Shown piece after piece: positions 33,444 through 43,900 of a DNA stretch of 64,000 nucleotides; within the stretch, counting starts at the first letter, position 1; every line of letters begins with the position of its first letter. Below the pieces are notes generated by a model. That model was not told where the DNA came from. It did not search any database and worked only from the letters and a program-made list of their open reading frames with translations. The DNA is taken from the NCBI GenBank assembly GCA_041391505.1, contig JAWKNW010000008.1:152945-216944 (forward strand), in the 5' to 3' direction. A program made the position numbers and the translations under genes. Origin of the DNA: Rhodothermales bacterium. Lineage in GTDB: Bacteria; Bacteroidota; Rhodothermia; Rhodothermales; JAHQVL01.

Positions 33444-36400
33444 ATGATGACTCCAGAGACCGCAACGTGCGTTGATCGGTCGCGGCTGTCCGTGAAATCA
33501 CGTCTGACAACCCGTTTCCCCCGATCCCTCCGCTCCTCCCTGTTCGCCCTTGCCCTCACCGGCCTCATTTCTACCGCTACCGTCACCCGCGCGCAAGCGC
33601 AGAACGCAGACGTGTTCGTGACCGTCTGCACGATGGACGCCGAGACGTCGAGCCCGCTCGAACAGTCCTTCGTCCTGGCGCGATACCAGACGCAGCCATC
33701 CGCCACGGCGTTTACCGATGCGACGGGCTGCGCGCGTCTCGCCGTGCCGACCCGCATTGGAACCGGCACGGAGGACGACGCCGCGTTCCCGTCCGGCTTC
33801 GCCGTCGACACCCCGTTCCCGCATCCGGTGCTCGGACGCACCGCCCTGCCCTTCCGCATCGACACGCCCCAGCAGGTGCATTTCGCGCTGTACGACATCC
33901 TGGGCCGGGCCGCCATGCCCGACATCACCGAAACGCTGCCTGCCGGCGCGCACGAAATCGCGCTCGACATGAGCGGGTTGCAGGCCGGCCTCTACCTCTA
34001 CCGGTTTACCGGCGAACACGGCGCGGTGAGCGGTCAGCTCATCAAGGTCGGCGGCGGCGCCGGCGTGCCGGCGAGCGCCCGAATCCAGGGCGGCGAGGCG
34101 CCGCTCGCGCGTGGCAGCGCCGCCCCCGCGTCGCGCAGCGCCCAGAGCGTGATCGGCGTGCGCATCGAAGCCCAGCGCGACGGGTACCTCACGATGGTCC
34201 AGGAACGCGACATCACCGACGGCGAGCGGGTCGACCTGCCCCTGTCCGCCGTCAGCAGCGGCGTGCCGCCGTCGCCGATCCTCACGGCGCCGGCCGACGG
34301 CGCCACCGAGGTGTCCGCCTCCACCCTGGCGCTCGTCTGGCAGACCGTCGCCAGCGCGACATCCTACACGGCGCAGCTCTCCACCGCCGCCGACTTCTCC
34401 ACCGTCGCGCTCCAGGTGGAGAACATCGCGACGCCGGCGTTCACGCTGACCGATCTCGCGCTGGGCACCACGTATTACTGGCGCATCCGCGCCACGACCG
34501 ACGGCGTCACGGGCAACTGGTCCGCCACCTTCCACTTCGCCACCGAGGCCGACCCGTCTCCCGTGCCCACCCCCGTTCTGCTCACCCCGTCGAACGGCTC
34601 CACGAACCTCCCCACCGAGGCCGTAGCGATGAGCTGGACCGCCATCGAAGGCGCGACGGGCTACGACATCCAGCTGGCGCTCACCAGTACGTTCGACGTG
34701 ATCGACCGCCAGAGTGTCGGCTCGGTCAGCAACGCCTTCGTCACCTCGGACCTCGCCGCGGGGACGACCTACTACTGGCGGGTGCGCGGCCATATCGGGC
34801 TCGACGTGGGCGACTGGACGACGCCGTTCAGTTTCGCCACCGCCGCCGACGCCGTCTCGCTGACGGCGCCCGAGCCGACCACGCCGGCCAACGGGGCGTC
34901 CAACATCCCGATCGAAGGCGCCGCGCTCGGGTGGACGGCCGTCACCGGAGCGACGAATTATGCCATCCAGGTGTCGACCCAGGCCGATTTCTCGAGCGTC
35001 GAGATCCAGGCCGCCGAGGTGCCGGAAACGGGTTATCTGCTGCCGGCGCTCGAACCCGGCACCACGTATTACTGGCGCGCGCAGGCCAGCGACGGCACGA
35101 TCCTGAGCGCCTGGTCCATCGCCTTCAGCTTTACCACCGAAACGCCGGCCGGCCTCACGCCGCCCGCGCTGACGTCGCCCGCCAACGGCGAAACCAACAC
35201 GCCGTTCGACGTGAACCTCCAGTGGTCGGCCGTGGACGGGGCCACCAGCTACCAGCTCCAGGTGGCCACGAACGCCGACTTCGCCGCGCCGTCGATCGAC
35301 CAGAGCGGCCTGACGCAAACGGCCTACACGGTGGACAACCTCGACGCGGGCACCCAGCACTTCTGGCGCGTCCGCGCCTCCGATGGCGCGATGACGAGTG
35401 CGTGGTCGACGCCCTTCGCCTTCACCACGCAGGGATCGGCGTCGCTGGCGCCGCCCGAACTGTCCGCACCCGCCAACGGCGCCTCCGGCATCGATGCGGC
35501 GAACGCGGTGCTGATGTGGTCGGCGGCGGCCGGCGCGACCGGCTACCACGTGCAGGTCTCCACGCTGCCCTCGTTTGCCACGCAGGTGGTGGATCAGGAA
35601 GGCGTACCCGGCACGAGCCTCGCGCTGCCGGCGCTCAACGACGCCACGACCTACTACTGGCGCGCCCGCACCGAGGACGGCGGCACCTACAGCGACTGGT
35701 CCGCCGCCTTCAGCTTCACGACAGCCGGCTCCGCGACTCTGATGCCGCCGGCCCTGTCCGCTCCGCAAAACGGCGCGACCGGCATCTCGCTCGCCGCCGT
35801 CGCGCTCACGTGGCAGTCCGAAGCATCCGCGTCCACCTATCACGCCCAGGTGTCGACTTCATCCACCTTTAATTCGGTTGCATACGAGCAGAGCGGCCTT
35901 GCCGGGACGAGCTACACGATCAACGGCCTGGTGGCGTCGACGACCTACTACTGGCGCGTACAGTCGGAAAACGGCGGCGCCAGCAGCGAGTGGTCGGAAG
36001 TCTTCAGCTTCACGACGGACGCCGGCGGCACCAGCAACGAGATGATCGCGCTGGACCTCATGGGGCCCAACGACACCTATTATGGCCTCAAGGGCGGGCT
36101 GGTCGACAACGGCGTCCCGACCGTGACGGCGACGAACGGGAAGATCGTCATCGTGGCCATCTCGATGAGCAACGGGCTCCAGGAGTTCGACCGGTTCATC
36201 TCCCTGTATGAAGGCCACCAGGATGTGTCGACCCAGATCGAACTCGTGAACTGTGCGGTCGCCGGCAGCGCCCTCGAAAACTGGCTGAGCGAACAGACGC
36301 TCTGGTCCAAGTGCAAGGACAACATCGAGAAGAAGTACTCGCTCGACCAGGTGAAGGTCATCTGGGCGAAAAACGCCGACCAGTTCACGGCGGACGGCAT

Positions 36401-36827
36401 CACCCTGCCGAGCCCCGACGCCGACTATTACGACCTGACGAACAACATCGGCGCGCTGGCCCAGAAAATCGGCGACGAATTCCCGTCGGTCCAGGCCATC
36501 TTCAACACGAGCCGCATCTACGGCGGCTACGTGGTCGAAGAGAAGCAGGGGGCCCGCGGCGAGCCCATCTCCTACGAGGGCGGCTTCGCGACGAACGCGG
36601 CCATCGAGCGATGGAAAAACGGCGAGCTTCCCGGCGCGCCGTGGATGGGATGGGGGCCGTACCTGTGGGCGAACGGCCTCACACCGAACGGCAGCGGCAT
36701 CTTCTGGGACAAGACCGACTTCCAGGGCGCGAACGGCGAAAACCAGCATCCGTCCGAACAGGGCGCCACCAAGGTGGCCGACGCCCTGCACGACTTCTTT
36801 ATGCAGTTCGCCTGGTACCGAAAGTAG
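33444..36827 (+). CDS. Secreted modular protein: FlgD/T9SS-like domain, six FnIII repeats, SGNH-like C-terminus
   Basis: 1127 residues. A signal region ends near TRAQAQN, then a small carboxypeptidase-regulatory-like domain (VFVTVCTMD to DATGCARLAVP), then an N-proximal FlgD/T9SS-like module (FHPV-type PFPHPVLGRTALPF, then FALYDILGRAAMPD and LQAGLYLYRFTG). Six fibronectin III repeats of about 97 residues follow (about 273-858), each ending TTYYWR-type. The last 260 residues form the conserved C-terminal domain: ISMSNGLQEF (S909), VNCAVAGSALENW, SRIYGGYVVEE, WMGWGPYLWANG and ENQHPSEQG (H1102). It resembles an SGNH/SASA esterase, but the Asp expected three residues before His is Glu (E1099). 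Probably a surface glycan-binding or esterase protein. Confidence 0.8.
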   Translation: MMTPETATCVDRSRLSVKSRLTTRFPRSLRSSLFALALTGLISTATVTRAQAQNADVFVTVCTMDAETSSPLEQSFVLARYQTQPSATAFTDATGCARLAVPTRIGTGTEDDAAFPSGFAVDTPFPHPVLGRTALPFRIDTPQQVHFALYDILGRAAMPDITETLPAGAHEIALDMSGLQAGLYLYRFTGEHGAVSGQLIKVGGGAGVPASARIQGGEAPLARGSAAPASRSAQSVIGVRIEAQRDGYLTMVQERDITDGERVDLPLSAVSSGVPPSPILTAPADGATEVSASTLALVWQTVASATSYTAQLSTAADFSTVALQVENIATPAFTLTDLALGTTYYWRIRATTDGVTGNWSATFHFATEADPSPVPTPVLLTPSNGSTNLPTEAVAMSWTAIEGATGYDIQLALTSTFDVIDRQSVGSVSNAFVTSDLAAGTTYYWRVRGHIGLDVGDWTTPFSFATAADAVSLTAPEPTTPANGASNIPIEGAALGWTAVTGATNYAIQVSTQADFSSVEIQAAEVPETGYLLPALEPGTTYYWRAQASDGTILSAWSIAFSFTTETPAGLTPPALTSPANGETNTPFDVNLQWSAVDGATSYQLQVATNADFAAPSIDQSGLTQTAYTVDNLDAGTQHFWRVRASDGAMTSAWSTPFAFTTQGSASLAPPELSAPANGASGIDAANAVLMWSAAAGATGYHVQVSTLPSFATQVVDQEGVPGTSLALPALNDATTYYWRARTEDGGTYSDWSAAFSFTTAGSATLMPPALSAPQNGATGISLAAVALTWQSEASASTYHAQVSTSSTFNSVAYEQSGLAGTSYTINGLVASTTYYWRVQSENGGASSEWSEVFSFTTDAGGTSNEMIALDLMGPNDTYYGLKGGLVDNGVPTVTATNGKIVIVAISMSNGLQEFDRFISLYEGHQDVSTQIELVNCAVAGSALENWLSEQTLWSKCKDNIEKKYSLDQVKVIWAKNADQFTADGITLPSPDADYYDLTNNIGALAQKIGDEFPSVQAIFNTSRIYGGYVVEEKQGARGEPISYEGGFATNAAIERWKNGELPGAPWMGWGPYLWANGLTPNGSGIFWDKTDFQGANGENQHPSEQGATKVADALHDFFMQFAWYRK

Positions 36828-36854
36828 CGTCTTTCGCCGACTGAGAACGCGAAT

Positions 36855-36891
36855 AGCCCTCGCCGCGACGTTGCGGCGAGGGCTTTCGTTT
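36855..36891 (+). terminator. Intrinsic terminator after the FnIII protein gene
   Basis: AGCCCTCGCCGC (36855-36866), loop GACGTT, GCGGCGAGGGCT (36873-36884), then TTCGTTT. A perfect 12-bp GC-rich stem with a U-rich tail on the plus strand, 27 nt after the stop. Confidence 0.9.
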
Positions 36892-36916
36892 AGGTGGGAT
36901 CGGGCTGTCGGAGGGA

Positions 36917-37810
36917 TCAGCGGATCTCGGCCTGATAGTCCGGCGCATGCCCCTGGAGCGAAGCGGCCTGCCGGCGCATCCAGTCGGTGATCGCCGGATC
37001 CGGCAGCAGGCCCCGCTCGTCGGCGGTGTACGTCAATCCTTCCAGCACCTCCGCATAGGGCCCGAAGCCGGAAAGGCGGAAGGGCACCACCAGCACATGC
37101 CGGCCGGCGGCGGTCTCCTGTTTCACGAACGATCGGATGCGCGCCTCGGAAGCGGCTCGCTTGTCCTGCCAGTCCTCCCGGAGCGTATGCACCTCCACGC
37201 GATGGAACGGACGCGTCGCGCGGATGCTGTCCGCCATGCGATCCATCTGATGGAGCCACCGTTCGTTCTCCCCGTCGTCGCCGGGGCCGTGCGCGAGAAT
37301 GAGGATGGATTCGGAGGCGGGATCGACGCTCAGGCTGGCGGCCCGACGGGCCAGGATGGCCCCCATCGAGAGATCGTCGAGCAACCCTTCCAGGCCGAGC
37401 AGCACCTCGGCGTCGACGGCGATCGGCGGGGGGGCCGCGTGACTGCTATGACCGCCGGGGGCGCCGTGGTTCATAAAAAACGCCGGCGGGTCGGGACGCA
37501 ATCCCAGCAGATACTCGGTTTGATGGAGGAACGAGGCGCCGGACATGAACAGCCGCACCACCGCGATACACGGCACGCCGGCATCGCCCAGCTCCTGCAC
37601 CGCCGCGCGCAGCGTGGCCGGATCCGCCATCCCGAAAGCGAGCGAGACGGGCTGCCGGGCGCGGAGGGGCGCCACGGCCGTTTCGACGGCGGCATTCCAG
37701 TCGGGCGCTCCGCCGTGCGCCATCACCAGCACGCCGCAATGCCGCTGCTGCGCCGGCGCGACGAGCGGGGTGCAGGCCAACGCCGCCACTACAAACATCC
37801 ATCGTTTCAT
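36917..37810 (-). CDS. Exported CbiX-like (sirohydrochlorin-type) chelatase
   Basis: 297 residues. A signal peptide (MKRWMFVVAALACTPLVAPAQQ) precedes two CbiX-type halves: CGVLVMAHGGAPDWNAAV and, in the second, ILILAHGPGDDGENERWL. Each has the catalytic AHG motif of class II tetrapyrrole chelatases. A His-rich insert, NHGAPGGHSSHAAPP, sits between them. Cytoplasmic CbiX/SirB insert cobalt or iron into sirohydrochlorin; exported relatives exist. Here the gene is the last of a TonB receptor-HmuY-chelatase operon, which suggests a tetrapyrrole role in the periplasm, possibly binding or dechelating heme. That function is inference. Confidence 0.78.
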   Translation of the reverse strand: MKRWMFVVAALACTPLVAPAQQRHCGVLVMAHGGAPDWNAAVETAVAPLRARQPVSLAFGMADPATLRAAVQELGDAGVPCIAVVRLFMSGASFLHQTEYLLGLRPDPPAFFMNHGAPGGHSSHAAPPPIAVDAEVLLGLEGLLDDLSMGAILARRAASLSVDPASESILILAHGPGDDGENERWLHQMDRMADSIRATRPFHRVEVHTLREDWQDKRAASEARIRSFVKQETAAGRHVLVVPFRLSGFGPYAEVLEGLTYTADERGLLPDPAITDWMRRQAASLQGHAPDYQAEIR

Positions 37811-37844
37811 CGGTCTTCCTGTGAGCTGTGGGGTTGTGAGGGGA

Positions 37845-38537
37845 TCATTCCGAGGTGAGGGTACGCGAACCGTCTTCCTGGAAAACGTACTCGAGGGTGT
37901 AGTACCGCGAGGGGGTCTGCGCCGTGATCTGGTCGACCGGCGGGTTGCCCTGGTAATAGCTCAGGATCCGCACCTTGGCGAACCGGCCGTCCGCCGTGCG
38001 AACCACGAGGGTTCGGCCGGCGATGGGCGTGATGCGGTTCGCCGCCGGATCGTAGGCGTACCACCCGTTGCCCGCCCCCGGGCAGATGGCGAAGGACGGG
38101 CCTGGATCGCCCGTAGCAGTCGGGCACGACGCGAGACCGTCGACACGCAGTTCCGTGTCCGCCGGCGCCTGCACCACCTCGTCGAACAGCGCGGTCTGCA
38201 GCACCGCCGCACCCTGGCCGGGTCCGCTGGCGCCGCCGTTGACGATGATGTTCGTCCCCTGGAATCCCAGATCCCAGGCCGTGGAGGCGGAATCGGCGCG
38301 GTCGGTTTCGGACGAGGCGAGCACGATGTCGCCCGTGCGCAGGCTGACCAGGGTGTAGCGTCCCGACGCGATGGGGGCGCCCGTCTGGGGGTCGCGGCCG
38401 GTCGTCGGGTCCGCGGCGATATCCGTGAGGGTCGCGACGGGCAGCGGACCTGCGGGGTCGGGTTCGGCGCTGTCGCAGCCGGCGAGGATCGCGGCCGCGA
38501 GGAGGAGCGCCAGGGGTCGATGTATGGGGTACGGCAT
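37845..38537 (-). CDS. hmuY: HmuY-family heme-binding lipoprotein
   Basis: 230 residues with lipobox LAGC (Cys near 19). The HmuY pattern is clear: STAWDLGFQGTNIIVNGGAS, FDEVVQAP, GNGWYAYDP and the C-terminal RTLVVRTADGRFAKVRILSYYQG and RYYTLEYVFQEDGSR. In Porphyromonas and Bacteroides, HmuY captures heme at the cell surface and hands it to the TonB receptor HmuR. It lies 23 nt downstream of the receptor gene and 34 nt upstream of the chelatase gene, all on one strand, so the three work together. Confidence 0.9.
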   Translation of the reverse strand: MPYPIHRPLALLLAAAILAGCDSAEPDPAGPLPVATLTDIAADPTTGRDPQTGAPIASGRYTLVSLRTGDIVLASSETDRADSASTAWDLGFQGTNIIVNGGASGPGQGAAVLQTALFDEVVQAPADTELRVDGLASCPTATGDPGPSFAICPGAGNGWYAYDPAANRITPIAGRTLVVRTADGRFAKVRILSYYQGNPPVDQITAQTPSRYYTLEYVFQEDGSRTLTSE

Positions 38538-38560
38538 GAGGTATGCGGTTCTTAAGGTGC

Positions 38561-40654
38561 TTACAGGGCGATATACAGGCCGGCGAACACGGTGCGGCCG
38601 GGCTGCGAGGGAAGCTGCTCCGGACGCACGACGTCCAGCGCATTGTTGACGCCGACCTGGGCGGTCAGCGTGTAGCCATGGGGCAATGGCCAGTCTCGGG
38701 AGAGGGTCGCGTGCCAGAGGGCGTAGCCAGTCACGAACTCCTCGTCGAGATTCGAAACGGCGTTCCCGTCGAGGTCGCGGTAGCCATACCGGCTCCGGAG
38801 CACGGAACGCAGGGTGAGATGGAGGCCGGGACCCGGCATCGCGACGGACGCCGAGAGGGTGCCGGAATGGGTGGATCGACCGAGCAGACCCTGGTAATCG
38901 GATCGCTCCAGCCGGTAGTCGCGGCCGGCCAGCGTCCGCCCGAACAACTGCCCGGCGTCGATGGCATCCAGCACCGCGCGATCACGCGCCTGGAGCAATT
39001 GATAGCTGGCGGTGAACCGGAGTCGGTCGCCGGCCCGGGCGGTCATCTCGAGCTGGGCGCCGCGGGTGTAGATGCGGTTCAGATTGATGTAGCCGTAGAC
39101 GTACGAGCCGTTCGTCTTCTGGGCGATGGGGCGGGTTTCGATCAGATCGCGGACGTCGTTGTGGAAAACGCCGACTTCGACCTCCACGGCCGGCGAGAGG
39201 GTCAGCGCGACGCCGGCGTTGTAGGCCATGGAACGCTCGGCCGAAAGCGGTCGAGCCCCCGTCGGGTCCACGTAGATTTCCGCCAGGAGTCCGGCCGCGT
39301 CCAGTCGCGCCAGCCCCTCGTTTTGCTGTGTCGCGCCGAAGACGCTGTAGCCGGAGCTGGCGTTCGTGAAGCTGAGATACCGCTGCCTGAAATCGGGCGC
39401 CTTGAAGCCGCTGCCCGCCGACGCGCGGATGCGCCATGCCGGCGCGGGCCGCACCAGAAACGACAGACGGGGGCTCAGACGCGACGCGTAGTCGTCGTGC
39501 GCGTCGAAGCGGGCGCTCGCATTTACATGGAAAACGCGGGAGGCCAGCCATTCATGCTGTAGAAACACGTATCGACTCCCCGCCCGGGGGCGCTCGTCCC
39601 CGTACCGGCTTCCGGCCAGGCGTTCCTCCACCGCTCCGGCGCCGGCATGCGTCAGGTGCCGCGCGTTCCATATCGCGATGAGCACGCCCTCCGCCTTGCT
39701 GTAGCGCTGGCCGGCGGCGTCGCTGAACAACACCCCGCCATCGGTCTGCCGCTCCTGCCGGGTCGACACGTCGAACCGCGCGTGGTAGAGGGTCAGTTCG
39801 GCGGTCATCCGGCCTGAAATCCGATGGCGAATCTCTGGATGGAGGCTCCAGTCGGTCTGGCCGTCCTGCTGATCGAAGGCGACGTCTTCGCCGTCCTCGA
39901 CGAGGGCGAACACGCCCCGCTGCCGCTCGTCCGCCCAGCGCCCACCGAGGGATACCGTGGTTCGATCTCCTACCGCGAGATGGGAGCGCAGATCGGCGGT
40001 TCGGACCGCGAACGCCGGCGTCGTCGCGCCGGCGCGGTCGGGCGCCAGGTCGTAGCCATCCGACCCGTAGCGATCCACGGCCAGCCGCACACCCGCGCGT
40101 TCCCCGCGGGTTTCAGCGGACGCGGCGAGCGACGACGTGGCGTGCGTGCCGTAGCGCGACCCGAGCGACAGCCCCAGCGGCGACTCGGCCTGCCGCGTGA
40201 CGATGTTGATGACGCCGGCCAGCGCGTCGCTGCCGTACAGGGAAGACGAAGGGCCCCGCACGATCTCAATGCGCTCGATGCCTGAGAGCGATAGCCGCTC
40301 CAGGTCGAGCGTGCCGGCCGTGCGGCCGATCACCGGCTCTCCGTCGATCAGGATCAGCGTGTATTCGGAGTCGAAACCCTGGATCTGCACGCCGGCGCCG
40401 TGGTCGTGCGCAATCACCAATCCCGGAAGCTCGGCCAGGGCGTCGGTCAGCCGCATCGCGCCCCGCGCCTGGAGTTGGCGCGCGGAAACCACCGTCATTG
40501 GCACCGATACGGCTTCGCGTTCTTTCAGGGTGCGCGTCGCGGTCACGACGACCGGGGCCATATCGTACGAGGGCATGGAATCGCGCGGGACCTGACGGGC
40601 AGGGGCTGTTTGCACGAACGCGATCAGCAGAAGCGCCAGGGCCGATCCTGTCAT
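38561..40654 (-). CDS. TonB-dependent outer-membrane receptor, likely heme (HmuR-like)
   Basis: 697 residues. A signal peptide (ALALLLIAFVQTAPA) is followed by a plug domain with VVVTATRTLKEREAVSVPMT and the diagnostic IERIEIVRGPSSSLYGSDALAGVINI, then a 22-strand barrel ending in an aromatic-rich strand (TVFAGLYIAL). FKAPDFRQRYLSF then SGYSVFGATQQNEGL is the HmuR-type extracellular region. It should bring heme or another tetrapyrrole across the outer membrane using TonB energy. A TATAAT hexamer on the minus strand at 40668-40673, 14 nt before the ATG, is a possible -10, which would make the leader very short. Confidence 0.88.
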   Translation of the reverse strand: MTGSALALLLIAFVQTAPARQVPRDSMPSYDMAPVVVTATRTLKEREAVSVPMTVVSARQLQARGAMRLTDALAELPGLVIAHDHGAGVQIQGFDSEYTLILIDGEPVIGRTAGTLDLERLSLSGIERIEIVRGPSSSLYGSDALAGVINIVTRQAESPLGLSLGSRYGTHATSSLAASAETRGERAGVRLAVDRYGSDGYDLAPDRAGATTPAFAVRTADLRSHLAVGDRTTVSLGGRWADERQRGVFALVEDGEDVAFDQQDGQTDWSLHPEIRHRISGRMTAELTLYHARFDVSTRQERQTDGGVLFSDAAGQRYSKAEGVLIAIWNARHLTHAGAGAVEERLAGSRYGDERPRAGSRYVFLQHEWLASRVFHVNASARFDAHDDYASRLSPRLSFLVRPAPAWRIRASAGSGFKAPDFRQRYLSFTNASSGYSVFGATQQNEGLARLDAAGLLAEIYVDPTGARPLSAERSMAYNAGVALTLSPAVEVEVGVFHNDVRDLIETRPIAQKTNGSYVYGYINLNRIYTRGAQLEMTARAGDRLRFTASYQLLQARDRAVLDAIDAGQLFGRTLAGRDYRLERSDYQGLLGRSTHSGTLSASVAMPGPGLHLTLRSVLRSRYGYRDLDGNAVSNLDEEFVTGYALWHATLSRDWPLPHGYTLTAQVGVNNALDVVRPEQLPSQPGRTVFAGLYIAL

Positions 40655-40707
40655 GATATGAACTACTATTATAATTTAGACTTGATCTAGATAACGATAG
40701 CAAGAAA

Positions 40708-40743
40708 AGAAAAGGCGAACCCGATGTCAACCGGATTCGCCTT
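40708..40743 (-). terminator. Terminator downstream of the cadherin-repeat protein gene
   Basis: AAGGCGAACCC (40712-40722) pairs with GGATTCGCCTT (40733-40743). The one mismatch on the plus strand becomes G-U on the minus strand, where TTTTCTTTTC follows. That points to minus-strand termination of the transcript from 44187, about 220 nt after its stop. Confidence 0.75.
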
Positions 40744-40787
40744 GAATCTTTGTTAAGAACCGATCAGACGCGCCGCGTACTCAGGAG

Positions 40788-40930
40788 ATTAAGGGATCAA
40801 GGATTAAGGGATCAAGGATTAAGGGATCAAGGATTAAGGGATCAAGGATCTAAGATCTAGGATCAAGGGATCACGATCAAACGCATGGTTTTTCGGTAAA
40901 CATCCTGCATCCTGCATCTTGTATCCCCTA
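40788..40930. repeat. Four 15-bp tandem repeats followed by degenerate 7-nt units
   Basis: ATTAAGGGATCAAGG is repeated four times perfectly (40788-40847). It then decays into 7-nt-spaced units (for example GGATCAA, CGATCAA), and on the far side come C-rich 7-mers (ATCCTGC twice, then ATCTTGT) at about 40905-40925. This is the 3' region of the cadherin-repeat protein gene. No coding potential is seen. Confidence 0.9.
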
Positions 40931-40965
40931 CCCACAGTTCGCCCCGCGACACGACCGCGTTCGGT

Positions 40966-43900
40966 CTACTGGCAGGTGCCTCCGTTTTCGAGGAACCAGC
41001 ACGTGGTCTGCGGGGAGTTCTTGAAGAAGTCCAGTAGCGCCGTGCCCACCTTCTCTTCGCCGAAGCGCGAGGGGTGCGTGCCGTCGCTCTCGAGGTCCTG
41101 CCGTTCCCAGATCAGCCCGTCGGAGCGGGGGTTCAGCCCGTCGGCCCACATGTAGGGGCCCCATCCGATCCAGGCGTAGTCGTTGTAGTCCACATCGCCG
41201 GCGATGGGGTCGACGCCGCCGCCGGCCATCTGGTCGATCTGCGCCTCGATGAGCCACTTGGCGCCGAAGGCCGACTCGTAGGCGTACGGTTCGGGATTGA
41301 GCGTCGTCACCGCGTAGCCGGCGTAGATGCGGCTCGAGACGAAGACCATCTTCAGGTTCGGATAATTGGTCTTGAGGGCGCGCACGATATTCGCGATCTG
41401 CCCCTTGAGCCGGTACGCGTCGGCGTCCGCGCTTGGCAGCGCGACGGTCGGCATCCGGTTCGCCACCTTGACCCACGCCACCTGCACCTGCTGGACGCTG
41501 AGCCCCTGCGGGATGAGCTGGTCGTTCAGGATGCGGTTGTAGTTGCCGTTGGTGGCCAGCTCCCAGTCGTCCGCCGCCTGGCCGCCTTTGGCGCCGTTGA
41601 CGATGACCAGGTTCGAGGTATTCACGGCCGGATCGGCGGCAGCCTGCCCCATGAAGGTCCATTCGTCGCAGGGGAGCGTCGAGGGCTGGGAGCAAAACTC
41701 CTGCGTGGTGTTGGACATGCCGACGGAGAGCAGCACGTATTTGCCGTTCGGGCTCGGGTTGCCGTTCGTATCGAGCGGCTCGATGGCGTTGGCGAAGTTC
41801 ACGCCGGCCGTATGGTGCGCCGCCGGCATCGTGTTGGATGCGTTCGGATAGAGCCCCCCGCTAAAGCCCAGGTACGTCTGCGCCCCCATGTCGATGAGCG
41901 GGATCATGCCGCCCTCGCCGCCCGGCGCCAGCACCGTGAGGTTGAACGATTTGGATCCGGAGGCGATGCCGTCGTTCGCGGTGATCGTCGCGGTATAGCT
42001 GCCGGCCTCGCCGGTGCCCGGCGTAATCGACAGCGTGCCGGTGCCATTGCCGGCATCGCTGAAGCTGAAGAAGCCGGCGCCCACCGGATTGCCGCCCCCG
42101 TTGAGGATTTCGGCGGACAGCGTGAGCGGATCGCCATTGACGTCCGACGCGCTCACGTTCACGGTCAGCGTATTGCCTTCGATCACCGCCGAGTCGGCCA
42201 TGTCGTCGACGACCGGCGCGCTGTTGCCGCCCGGCGCGATGACGGTGAGGCCGAACGTAGTCGACCCGGACAGCTGGCCGTCGCTGGCGGTGATGGTCAC
42301 GGCATAGTCGCCGAAATCACCCGGGTCCGGGAGGAATTTGATCGTGCCGGTCCCGTTGTTGTTGTCCTTGAAGTTGTAGAAGGCCGCGCCCATCGCGAGG
42401 CCCTGGTCGTCGAGCACGACGGCCGAAATCGTCAGGGCGTCTCCATCGGGATCGGAGCCGGACACCTCCAGCTGAAGATTTTCGCCCTCGAATACCTGCT
42501 GGTCGCTGATCGGCGTCACCGAGGGCGGCGCGTTGTCGGCGTTGACCTCCACGGTGAGGGTGAAGGAGGTCTCCACCTGGGTGGATGCGTCGGAGGCCGT
42601 GGCCGTAAAGGTATACGTGCCGGCATGGCCCGCATCGGGCGACAGGGCGATCACCCCGGAGCCATTGCCGTTGTCGGTGAAGGTGAAGAGGCCCGCCGGC
42701 GCGGCGCCGCCGCCCATCGCCGTGGCCGTGGCCCCCAGCGTCAGCATGTCGCCGTCCGCATCGCTCGCGGCCACGTTGACGTTCTGCGTTTCCCCTTCGA
42801 ACAAGGTGAGGCTGGCGATCGACTGGATGACCGGCGGCGTATTGACGCCCACCGCCTTTACCGAAATCGTAAAGGTCTCGGTGGAGCTGTCCATGCCGTC
42901 GGTGGCGGTGATGACGGCCTCGTAATCGCCGGCATCGCCGCTCATCGGACTGAGGGTGAGCTGCCCGGTGCCGTCGCCGGCGTCGTCAAACACCGCAAAC
43001 GTCGCCGCATCACCCCCCGAGGCCGTCACGGCGGCCGTGAGCGTGATGGCGTCGCCGTCGGAATCGCTCGCCGCCACATCGATCTGGAGCGTCTCGCCTT
43101 CCGTCACGTTCGCATTCGGGATCGCCTCGACGACCGGCGGCGCGTTGCTGCCGACGGCGGACACGGCCACCGAAAACGACTCGCTGCCGGTGAGCTCGCC
43201 GTCCGTCGCCGTCACGTTCACCGTATACGCGCCGGCGTCGCCCGCTTTGGGCGAAAGCTGCAGGACGCCGGTGCCGTCGCCATTATCCACGAAGACATAA
43301 AAGTCGCCCGCCGAAGGCGATCCGCCGGCGCCATCCACGATGTTCACCGACAGCGTGACGGCATCGCCATCCGCATCGGAAGAAAGCACCGATATCGCCC
43401 GGATCGTGCCTTCGTTCATGGCGACGTTATCGATGGGCGTAATGACCGGCGCATGGTTGCCGACGCCGATTTCGATGGGCTGGAGCATCATCTGCAGCGT
43501 CGCGCCGTCTTCGACCTCGCGGTCCTCGACCAGAGTGTTGAATCCCGATTTCGTCGCCTCGAACCGCACGATTCGCGCCGCGGCAAACGACGCCGACACC
43601 GGCATCTCGAGTCCGTCTCCCGCCGCGAGGCGCGCGAAGGAGGCGCCGGCGACCGCGCCGCGTATTTTCACGAGCGTGCCGGCGAAGCTGCCGCCGTCGG
43701 TCTGGAAGCGATAGACATAGACGCCCGGCGCGACCTCGCCGAGCCCCGCCTCGATCCGATGCGCGCCCGGACCGACCTCATCGATCATCAGCGGCGTGAC
43801 GGAGCGGCCCTGGAGGTCATACACCTGGAACAGCACCTGCTGACGGACGCCGGCGGTGAAGGGAACGGTGAAGGCATCGGCCGTCGGGTTGGGGTAGGGC

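Noticed and set aside
33057..33510. Minus-strand reading frames of 76-149 residues in the ccmF / FnIII protein intergenic region
   Set aside because: Low-complexity Arg/Gly/Ala-rich translations with no domain, no start signal and overlap with the start of the plus-strand FnIII protein gene.
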